A stretch of DNA of 64,000 bases from positions 1 through 64,000 of the forward strand of contig CAJXMW010000007.1 in NCBI GenBank assembly GCA_913056235.1. Reading direction: 5' to 3'. Source of the stretch: an uncultured Fodinibius sp. (GTDB taxonomy: Bacteria > Bacteroidota > Rhodothermia > Balneolales > Balneolaceae). Positions 1 through 6,007 of this stretch are shown here, one piece after another (the stretch's first letter is position 1; each line of letters opens with the position of its first letter). The translations under genes were made by a program, and so were the position numbers. Below the pieces are notes generated by a model, which saw only the letters and a program-made list of their open reading frames with translations, was not told where the DNA came from and searched no databases.

Positions 1-29
1 GAATCGTGATTTTTTCATAGTAGAAAGTA

Positions 30-569
30 GTGAATTTTCTCTACTTTCAAACGGTCAACTTTCGGGGAAGCCTACAGATGCACGAGCTTCAACAGACCAA
101 TGCTGATTTATGTATTGGCAGTTTCGAATGTCATACTAACGGGCAAATACAGTCGAAACGGGATATTGAGGAATTCGTTGATCTGTCCAACAGGGAAATT
201 ATTCAGAAACTATTAATACGAGTTATCGCTCCCTTTCACCAGAACGCGATGTTATTCAGCCGGGGTCTTCTGCAGCGGGTAGGCCAAATGGATCCGGAAA
301 TGTTACGATCCCAAGATAAAGATTTTGCTATTCGACTGCTGCAAAATAGTACTGAAACCATATTTATTGAAGATTCGGTGTACATCTATAATCGGTACTC
401 TCGTTCTCTGGAGAAGCGGTTGGCTAACAGGCTCAGGGGGATGAAGTATAAACTGGTTCTTATCAGAAAATATTTTTCGGGCTGGCGACGCTTCATTTTT
501 CTATCATGGGGCATTGTAGTTGGAATAGGCAAGTTTATTCATGATTTGTTTGGCACTTATAAGAAGTGA
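30..569 (+). CDS. Glycosyltransferase family 2, C-terminal part (5' end outside window or frameshifted)
   Basis: The protein reads like the second half of a GT2 sugar transferase. A stretch around residues 70-105 carries the typical 'hxxAMLFSR...VGxMDPxMLxxQDKDFAIRLL' pattern (acceptor-side loop followed by an acidic ED/KD motif), and the C-terminus is basic with one hydrophobic segment. The nucleotide-binding N-terminal half (usual GT2 DGS and DxD motifs) is missing. Two in-frame TAG codons at 18-23 prevent extension upstream. The open frame here begins with GTG at 30; the first ATG is at 78. Frame 2 is open from the window start to about position 115 and joins this frame if one base is removed from the GGGG run at 64-67, so a frameshift (real or a sequencing error) is likely. 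The GT2 assignment is moderately sure; the start is uncertain. Confidence 0.5.
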   Translation: MNFLYFQTVNFRGSLQMHELQQTNADLCIGSFECHTNGQIQSKRDIEEFVDLSNREIIQKLLIRVIAPFHQNAMLFSRGLLQRVGQMDPEMLRSQDKDFAIRLLQNSTETIFIEDSVYIYNRYSRSLEKRLANRLRGMKYKLVLIRKYFSGWRRFIFLSWGIVVGIGKFIHDLFGTYKK

Positions 570-594
570 TTAGGTGATTGAGTAACTAAGTAAC
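566..594 (+). repeat. TGATTA-type degenerate repeat, single copy (sense orientation)
   Basis: Consecutive 7-8 bp units of the form GTGATTA / GGTGATT / GAGTAAC / TAAGTAAC lie just at and after the stop codon of the glycosyltransferase. It belongs to the same family as the arrays at 3155, 4501, 5725, 10611 (sense) and 3372, 4906, 5955, 9648 (reverse). No opposite-oriented partner was seen nearby. Confidence 0.5.
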
Positions 595-748
595 ACAGAT
601 ATAAAGTGACAATATTACTTTTTTTCAGTCCGAAAGTATTGAGAACTCAATACCTGCTGGCTCAAAACATATTTCAAACATTTCATTTCGAAGCTTTACT
701 GGATTCTAATATATTTCCATTGCGATCTATGAATTTAGAACGGCTTAT

Positions 749-1279
749 ATGCAATGGATTAAATCTGATGTTGGTAAGTTTTTACTTAAAGCAGTTGGCA
801 TTTATATATGTTGGTATTTGCTTTATGAGCTTTGGTTGTTGCCAGAAGGTAGCTTGGATGAGTGGTTGACGACGAATATCGTTTCGGTCTCAGCGGGTAT
901 CCTGCAATCAATGGATTATGATATTTTTGCCTATAACCGCCTGATTGGTATCGGGGAGTCAGCAGGGATTTACCTTGCGGATGGTTGCAGTGGTATTGCG
1001 GCTATTGGATTGTTTATAGGCTTTGTGATCGCTTATCCCGGTGCTTGGATTCCGCGTTTCGCATTCATCCTGGCCGGTATTGGTATTATCTATCTGGTCA
1101 ATATTGTACGGACCGTTACGCTTGTGATTGTGCAGGTACGGTGGCCGGAAATGTTTGGGGTTACCCATGATTACTCGACCACTGCAATTTTTTACTTAGT
1201 CATTTTTGGATTATGGATAATCTGGGCAAATATGAGTGATCGCAACACCACCGAAACAGAAGTTTCAATGAGCTCTTGA
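749..1279 (+). CDS. Exosortase/archaeosortase family protein
   Basis: Predicted multi-pass inner-membrane protein of 176 residues with the three residues that define exosortases: Cys80 in 'DGCSG', Arg121 in 'NIVRT' and His140 in 'THDY', each at the edge of a hydrophobic segment. Exosortases are cysteine transpeptidase-like enzymes that process proteins carrying a C-terminal sorting tail and couple them to surface polysaccharide. The length fits the short Bacteroidota forms. The next gene starts 1 base after the stop and is probably co-translated. An upstream glycosyltransferase is consistent with an envelope or exopolysaccharide locus. No protein with an obvious PEP-CTERM-like tail is encoded in the window, so the substrate is unknown. 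Confidence 0.82.
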   Translation: MQWIKSDVGKFLLKAVGIYICWYLLYELWLLPEGSLDEWLTTNIVSVSAGILQSMDYDIFAYNRLIGIGESAGIYLADGCSGIAAIGLFIGFVIAYPGAWIPRFAFILAGIGIIYLVNIVRTVTLVIVQVRWPEMFGVTHDYSTTAIFYLVIFGLWIIWANMSDRNTTETEVSMSS

Positions 1280-1280
1280 G

Positions 1281-1781
1281 ATGTCAAGCTTATCAGAAAT
1301 CTTTGAGAGGGAAAACGCCGGGTTTATCGCCAAAAGATTTCTATTTTGCTTAGTGATCGTCCTTGTTTATGTGTTCCTCTGGCGACCCGTTCGTGTGGCA
1401 GTAACTAAACATCTGGTTTATCCTCCGGTAAAACACATTGATAGTACAGGAGATAGCTTCGTCGCCAGCTTCAATAATGGAGCATTATTCATTGAATACA
1501 GCTACGGTGATATTTCCAAGGAATTGAAGTATCGCCCTCAGTTTGGGTTTTTCTTTTTGGTTGCCTTGATGGCACTGCTGTTTGTAAGTAGTACGCCCAG
1601 GCATTACTATTTGCTCGTGGGGATTCATCTGGTGGCCACACTATTGGCCTATGTTTTGTTGATGACAGGAGTGTTGGGCATCCAGGCTGGGTTTGTGTTA
1701 ACAGATGCTGTTGCAGGATATTTGACACCTGCTCTGTCGTTAGCTATAGTTCCATTGGTGATGACGGGGATGATAGAATAA
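1281..1781 (+). CDS. Membrane protein of unknown function, exosortase partner
   Basis: 166-residue protein with one N-terminal hydrophobic segment (about residues 18-34), a polar middle of about 50 residues with mixed beta-like sequence, and three C-terminal hydrophobic segments (about 88-104, 108-130, 140-164). I do not recognise the family. It starts one base after the exosortase stop codon, so it is almost certainly in the same transcript and may assist the exosortase or form part of its membrane complex; that role is inferred only from position. Confidence 0.7.
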   Translation: MSSLSEIFERENAGFIAKRFLFCLVIVLVYVFLWRPVRVAVTKHLVYPPVKHIDSTGDSFVASFNNGALFIEYSYGDISKELKYRPQFGFFFLVALMALLFVSSTPRHYYLLVGIHLVATLLAYVLLMTGVLGIQAGFVLTDAVAGYLTPALSLAIVPLVMTGMIE

Positions 1782-1844
1782 ATAACAGATTTTGCTATCG
1801 ATCCTGCATAGTGATAGCGCGTTGTAAATAATTCTAGTACTGAT

Positions 1845-3161
1845 ATGGAACCTGTAGAAATTTTAAAAGATTTGTTTTTGTCAGGTTTGGAGGCTTGCTC
1901 ACCGAGTCAGACCGTACAGGCAGTTGCTGCTTTGGAGGGGGCGAAACTCACTATTAAAGAACAGGAATTTGATATCAGCGGGCGGCCAGTATATGTATTG
2001 GCAGTAGGCAAGGCGGCAGTGCCGATGTATAGGGCTATCGAGGATCTGCTGGGAAGTCATATTCATCGTAGTTTGGTGATTACTCCTGATAACCAGAAAG
2101 CTCAGCAATGTAATGCTGATCGAGTCATTATCGCTTCTCATCCTGTACCGGAGAGGCGGAGTTTCAAAGCGGGCCAAAAAGCAGTGCAGTTTTTAAAGGA
2201 AGTGCCCGAAAATGGGCTGCTGCTCAACATGCTGTCCGGGGGAACCTCATCGCTGATGTGTTATCCGGCCGAGGATATTTCTATTGAGGAGCTCAATTCT
2301 GTTTTTGGGTTACTGAATGATTCGGGAGCAACGATCAGCGAGATCAATACCGTACGCAAGCACTGCTCGCAAATCAAAGGGGGGCAGCTACTGCGATATC
2401 TAAATACTGGGGCCGCGATGGTAGATCTGGTGATCTCGGACGTGCCGGATGATGATCTGTCGGTTATTGGCAGTGGTCCTACAACGCCGGATTTGTCAAC
2501 CTACCAGGATGCTTATCACATTTTATTGAAGTATGAATTGTGGCATTGTTTGCCGGTCTCGGTACGGAAGCACATCGAGAAGGGACTCAACGGAGAGCGA
2601 ATGGAAACGCTGAAACCTGGCGAAGATTCACTGAAGCAGCATCAGGCGCATATTATTAGTTCTGCCCGGTTGCTTGCGGATAAGATTTCGGAGCTTGCCT
2701 CAAGAAAAGGGTTGAGCACGCAGGGAGCTGAAGAGGCATTTAACTGCGATGTTGAAAAGGTATCGGAAAAAATAGCGGCGGAAGTTCTAAATGTTGCTGA
2801 TGAAAATATCTCCCAACCTACGGTATTTATCTACTTCGGAGAAAGTACGGTGCAGGTGACCGGTGATGGCAAAGGGGGACGAAATCAGGAGCTGGCTCTG
2901 CGCGGTGCAATGAAAATTGCTGGCCGTCCCAATATTACTTGGCTGAGTGCGGGTACGGACGGTATTGACGGTCCCACAGATGCGGCCGGTGCTATTGTGG
3001 ATGGCACAACGATATCAAAGGCTCGTGAGCAAGGGTTGGATCCCAAAGAATACCTGCGCAATAATGATAGTTACCACTTCCACGAACAGATGGGAACGCT
3101 TGTAAAAACAGGGCCCACCGGCAACAATCTGATGGATCTGGCATTGGTACTTATTGAGTAA
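1845..3161 (+). CDS. Glycerate 2-kinase, GckA/TtuD type (DUF4147 + MOFRL)
   Basis: 438 residues, the normal length for type-II glycerate kinases, which phosphorylate D-glycerate with ATP to 2-phosphoglycerate in the cytoplasm and feed lower glycolysis. The N-terminal Rossmann-like domain shows 'VLAVGKAAVPMY' (about 51-62), 'SGGTSS' at 131-136 and 'ISDVPDDDLSVIGSGPT', all conserved in this family. The C-terminal MOFRL domain carries 'GDGKGGRNQELAL'. The gene stands alone, 63 bases after the exosortase partner; no glyoxylate or tartrate genes are nearby. Phosphoglycerate mutase (gpmI) lies elsewhere in the window and would be needed only if 3-phosphoglycerate were the product. Confidence 0.9.
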   Translation: MEPVEILKDLFLSGLEACSPSQTVQAVAALEGAKLTIKEQEFDISGRPVYVLAVGKAAVPMYRAIEDLLGSHIHRSLVITPDNQKAQQCNADRVIIASHPVPERRSFKAGQKAVQFLKEVPENGLLLNMLSGGTSSLMCYPAEDISIEELNSVFGLLNDSGATISEINTVRKHCSQIKGGQLLRYLNTGAAMVDLVISDVPDDDLSVIGSGPTTPDLSTYQDAYHILLKYELWHCLPVSVRKHIEKGLNGERMETLKPGEDSLKQHQAHIISSARLLADKISELASRKGLSTQGAEEAFNCDVEKVSEKIAAEVLNVADENISQPTVFIYFGESTVQVTGDGKGGRNQELALRGAMKIAGRPNITWLSAGTDGIDGPTDAAGAIVDGTTISKAREQGLDPKEYLRNNDSYHFHEQMGTLVKTGPTGNNLMDLALVLIE

Positions 3162-3410
3162 TTAGGTGAATAGTGAGTAGGTAAATGGTGAATAGTGATT
3201 GAGTGGCAGAGTAATAAAGGCTCAAAGTAACAGAGTCGTAAAGACTAAAGGTTGCTGGCTGATATAAATTACTTGTCACACTGAACTTGCCGTGTCTCAG
3301 GATCTGTGGCAGTTATAGTTACTATTTTGATAGAATGTATTTAGTAGCTATTTGCAACTTGTTTTCTTGAAAACTTAATAACTTAGTTACCTAATAACCC
3401 AATCACTACC
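3155..3410. repeat. Repeat-bracketed intergenic unit without a gene
   Basis: The gap between the glycerate kinase and batA begins with a sense-strand TGATTA-type array (3155-3215: units such as GTAATTA, GGTGAAT, AGTGATTG) and ends with a reverse-complement array (3372-3410: units such as CTTAATA, ACTTAGTT, CCAATCAC). Between them lies a copy of another dispersed sequence at 3274-3310 (TGTCACACTGAACTTG ... CAGGATCTGT). No convincing ORF is present. The arrangement matches the units around the four-helix-bundle gene (4501-4951) and its relic (5725-6007), so this may be an emptied copy. Confidence 0.5.
3274..3310 (+). repeat. Degenerate dispersed 'GTCACACTGA...CAGGATCT' repeat
   Basis: The sequence TGTCACACTGAACTTG followed by GTGTCTCAGGATCTGT resembles short intergenic repeats of the form 'GTCACACTGAGCTTGTCGAAG...CAGGATCT' that I recognise from many environmental genomes. 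Recognition is from memory; only one copy is seen in this window. Confidence 0.35.
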
Positions 3411-3487
3411 TTTAAATACAATTTGGTTTATTTTTGGGAGTTAATTATTCTCACTCTGGTTGAATTTCTCTTTAATTATTGTCGATT

Positions 3488-4510
3488 ATGATTTGGCAGG
3501 ATAGCGTTTATTTGTGGTTTCTGTTGGTAATTCCACTGCTGATAGCAGCTAGTTGGTGGTACAACAAAGAGCTGGATGAAAAACGGAAAAACTTTTTTGG
3601 AGCTGATCTTTTTGAGCGGTTGCGGTCAGGATTTTGGCCGTTGGGCAAACGTATCCGAACCGTCTGTTTATATGGGGGTATTGGGCTGCTTATCATTGCT
3701 GCAGCGGGACCTAAAATTGGTACCGAAGTACGCGAGGTGAAGCGGCAGGGCGTTGACCTGTTGATTGCTCTTGATCTTTCAGCCAGCATGAATGCCGAGG
3801 ATGTAAAACCGAGTCGCTTGGAAAAAGCGAAGTACGAAATATCCAGACTCATAGAACGACTCAACGGCGACCGTGTGGGGCTTATCGTCTATACCGGCGA
3901 AGCCTATTTACAGTCTCCCATGACTCTGGACTATTCGGCCCTGCGCTTGTTTCTGAATATCGCTGAGACCGATCAGATGCCGTCCTCGTCCACGGACTTT
4001 AGTGCCGCCATGGAAACGGCCTCGGAAGCTTTTCAGTCGGGTGAAGAGGAGAGTCAGGATAATAAGGCGGCTAAGGTCTTGATGGTCATATCCGACGGCG
4101 AAAACCACGACAATTCCTATGATGATGCCCTACAGCAGCTTACTGAGCAAAATGTGTCTGTTTATACTCTCGGTATTGGCACCAAATCAGGTTCAAATAT
4201 TCCATTATATGATGACTCCGGCTCGTTGATGGGCTATAAACGCAATGAGCAAGGCCAGATTATCACTACGAAATTGGAGCCGCAGGTACTGCGCAATATT
4301 GCCGAACAGGGAGGGGGTGAGTACTATGAAATTCGAAGCGGCGGTTCGGGTATCGATGCTTTCCTAGGCCGTTTGGATGAGCTCCAGCAGGGAGAATTTG
4401 CCAGCCAGGAATACGCAGACTTCAAAAATCAGTACCAGTGGTTAGCTGGTTTTGGCCTCCTTTTTCTGTTGATTGGGATGATTTTTCCTGAATTTAAATT
4501 GAGTGATTAA
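3488..4510 (+). CDS. batA: BatA-like von Willebrand factor A membrane protein
   Basis: About 340 residues. Two N-terminal hydrophobic segments (about 9-24 and 59-75) precede a VWA domain with the metal-binding MIDAS motif DLSAS at about 96-100 and later conserved Thr and Asp residues (MVISDGE). A third membrane segment lies at the C-terminus. This is the BatA/BatB architecture of the Bacteroides aerotolerance locus, whose function is thought to concern envelope stress. An earlier TTG at 3479 exists, but ATG 3488 gives the normal family N-terminus. Its usual partner MoxR is 29 kb away at 32.3-33.3 kb, and DUF58 and tetratricopeptide Bat proteins are absent here, so the locus is split in this organism. 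BatA versus BatB cannot be separated with certainty. Confidence 0.82.
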   Translation: MIWQDSVYLWFLLVIPLLIAASWWYNKELDEKRKNFFGADLFERLRSGFWPLGKRIRTVCLYGGIGLLIIAAAGPKIGTEVREVKRQGVDLLIALDLSASMNAEDVKPSRLEKAKYEISRLIERLNGDRVGLIVYTGEAYLQSPMTLDYSALRLFLNIAETDQMPSSSTDFSAAMETASEAFQSGEEESQDNKAAKVLMVISDGENHDNSYDDALQQLTEQNVSVYTLGIGTKSGSNIPLYDDSGSLMGYKRNEQGQIITTKLEPQVLRNIAEQGGGEYYEIRSGGSGIDAFLGRLDELQQGEFASQEYADFKNQYQWLAGFGLLFLLIGMIFPEFKLSD

Positions 4511-4541
4511 GAGATTAGGCTATAAAGTGATAAAGTTAATC
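4501..4541 (+). repeat. Left (sense) TGATTA-type repeat of the four-helix-bundle cassette
   Basis: Units GTGATTA / AGAGATTAG / AAGTGATA / AAGTTAATC begin within the last codons of batA and end just before the four-helix-bundle gene. The opposite-oriented partner is at 4906-4951. Confidence 0.55.
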
Positions 4542-4554
4542 AAGAGAGCTTATT

Positions 4555-4905
4555 ATGCGACCACATTACAAACTGGATGCTTGGAAAAATTCAATGGATT
4601 TGGTGGATGAGATATATCAAATTACACGTGAATTTCCGCCTGAAGAAAAGTTTGGGTTGACTTCTCAAATGAGACGAGCAGCAATTTCGATTCCAAGTAA
4701 CTTGGCTGAAGGAGCAGCAAGAAAAGGGCAGGCAGAATTTGCCAATTTTATAAATATAGCGAAAGGATCACTCAGTGAACTAGAAACTCAGCTTATTATT
4801 TCAAAGCGTCAGAACTATATTAATGATATATCTGATTTGGTTGACTTGATTGGTAAAATAGCAAGTCAATTGTCAGGTTTGTATAAATATATAAAGTCTA
4901 AATAG
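4555..4905 (+). CDS. Four-helix-bundle protein (S23 / 23S rRNA intervening-sequence protein family)
   Basis: 116 residues, standard length. Family hallmarks are visible: an N-terminal 'LDAW' (7-10), 'LTSQMRRAAISIPSN' (35-49), 'AEGAAR' (51-56), 'FANFINIAKGSLSELETQL' (62-80). These proteins form pentameric four-helix bundles, are best known from intervening sequences inside 23S rRNA genes of some bacteria, and are related to the Avd accessory protein of diversity-generating retroelements. No rRNA gene or reverse transcriptase is present here. The gene sits between inverted arrays of short degenerate repeats (4501-4541 and 4906-4951), and a relic of its 5' end lies 1.2 kb downstream, which suggests a small mobile or formerly mobile cassette. 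Its molecular role is unknown. Confidence 0.88.
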   Translation: MRPHYKLDAWKNSMDLVDEIYQITREFPPEEKFGLTSQMRRAAISIPSNLAEGAARKGQAEFANFINIAKGSLSELETQLIISKRQNYINDISDLVDLIGKIASQLSGLYKYIKSK

Positions 4906-4951
4906 GGTAATTCAGTACCTAATCACTTCATTACTTAATCACCTAAATAAC
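4906..4951 (-). repeat. Right (reverse) TGATTA-type repeat of the four-helix-bundle cassette
   Basis: Units CCTAATCAC / TTCATTACTTAATCAC / CTAAATAAC are the reverse complement of the pattern at 4501-4541. The array starts right after the stop codon of the four-helix-bundle gene and ends at the start codon of the HAD gene. Confidence 0.55.
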
Positions 4952-4956
4952 TCTTG

Positions 4957-5718
4957 ATGATTAAACTTTTTATTACAGATATTGACGGTTGTTTGAGCAG
5001 ACCTTTTAAAACGCCTGACTGGGATCTGCTTTCTCAGCTTCGGCGCCTCAACGAGCAAAGTAGTAATGATATGGCCGTGCCGCCGTTGTCGATCTGTTCC
5101 GGACGTCCCTTCCCGTATGTTGAGGCGGTAGCTCAGTGGCTGGGCGTGGATCAGCCGGTTGTATTTGAAAGTGCGGGCATCTACGAGCTGGAGACCAATA
5201 AGATCGATTTTTTGCCGGCTTTTGACGATGAGGCAGAGTTGCAGGTTGAAGAGCTAAAAAGTTGGTTACGGGAGCAAATTGTCCCCGATTATCCGGGATT
5301 AATTATCGAGTTTACTAAGCGTATGGATGCTGGCGTTATTCATCTGGATAGTGATGTTATTGATGAACTGTATCCCAAAGTGGTGGAGCATGTAACAGAG
5401 CATTATCCACGTTTTGAAGTACATTATACCGATGTTTCAATTAATATAATCTTAGCAAAAAATAATAAACGGAATGGTATTTTAGAGCTCTGTGAAGTGC
5501 TCGATCTGGATCCACAGGAGGTGGCATATATAGGGGATAGTGGGGGCGATATTCCGGGATTCAAAATCGTGGGACGATCTTTTGCCCCATCTAATGCTGC
5601 CGAAGCGGTTCAAGATGAAGCTGATATAGTGGTAGAAGGGAAGGTCACCGAAGCGGTACTGATGGCTTATCGTCAGGTCATTCAAGACAATCGCAAGACG
5701 CTGGCCGAAGCAAGCTAG
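4957..5718 (+). CDS. HAD-superfamily hydrolase (Cof/IIB-type phosphatase)
   Basis: About 253 residues. Motif I is 'FITDIDGC' with the nucleophile and acid-base Asp at positions 8 and 10; motif II is 'SICSGRP'; a Lys in 'AKNNKRNG' and motif IV 'YIGDSGGDIP' (about 190) follow. The long cap between motifs II and III is the IIB type found in sugar-phosphate and phosphoglycolate phosphatases. The C-terminus has the usual 'ADIVVEGKVTEAVLMA'. A TTG at 4954 directly precedes ATG 4957; the ATG is preferred. The substrate cannot be read from the sequence; the glycerate kinase nearby makes a glycolate/glycerate link possible but unproven. Confidence 0.8.
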   Translation: MIKLFITDIDGCLSRPFKTPDWDLLSQLRRLNEQSSNDMAVPPLSICSGRPFPYVEAVAQWLGVDQPVVFESAGIYELETNKIDFLPAFDDEAELQVEELKSWLREQIVPDYPGLIIEFTKRMDAGVIHLDSDVIDELYPKVVEHVTEHYPRFEVHYTDVSINIILAKNNKRNGILELCEVLDLDPQEVAYIGDSGGDIPGFKIVGRSFAPSNAAEAVQDEADIVVEGKVTEAVLMAYRQVIQDNRKTLAEAS

Positions 5719-5724
5719 CGTTTT

Positions 5725-6007
5725 GTGAATGGTTATTGAGTAATTAGATGATTACGTAATTCAACTTTAATTAAATCAAGGGAGATCTTTAATGACCGCA
5801 TTACAAACTGGACGCTTGGACTACCGAGCAGTTGTATGCATGGGAGACTACAACCATACCCTGAACCAGAATGAAGAGGCTCGTCAAACATAAAAAACCT
5901 AGTATAAAAGGTTCCGGCTGTTTGAGGGAGTCTTAGCTATTACAATTTATAGCTCTTAATTACTTAATCACTTTGTCTCTCAGTCACCTAATTACTTAGT
6001 CACTTCA
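5725..6007. repeat. Internally deleted four-helix-bundle cassette (relic)
   Basis: A sense TGATTA-type array (5725-5763) and a reverse array (5955-6007) bracket about 190 bases. Just inside the left array the text closely repeats the start of the intact four-helix-bundle gene: an upstream 'ATCAAG(A/G)GAG' and then, after the ATG, 'CATTACAAACTGGA(T/C)GCTTGGA' (intact copy near 4537-4583, relic near 5774-5820). After that point the two copies no longer match, and the relic has lost two bases near its ATG and so is out of frame. This is a decayed, shortened copy of the same cassette. Confidence 0.6.
5792..5820 (+). pseudogene. 5' fragment of a second four-helix-bundle protein gene
   Basis: About 29 bases from an ATG at 5792 match the first codons of the gene at 4555 with a few substitutions and a two-base deletion after the ATG. 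The resulting frame encodes only a short unrelated peptide ending at a TAA near 5890, so it is not a functional gene. Confidence 0.6.

Noticed and set aside
606-869. 87-residue ORF overlapping the exosortase start
   Set aside because: Overlaps the well-supported exosortase gene in another frame and has no family or translation signal.
3479-3487. TTG-based extension of BatA
   Set aside because: ATG 3488 gives the family N-terminus; the TTG adds three residues with no ribosome-binding site.
4555-4905. S23 gene as part of an rRNA operon or a diversity-generating retroelement
   Set aside because: No rRNA genes, reverse transcriptase or variable repeat in the window; the rRNA and Avd links are only family knowledge.
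5792-5890. 33-codon ORF in the second cassette
   Set aside because: It is the out-of-frame continuation of the broken four-helix-bundle gene, with no independent evidence of translation.
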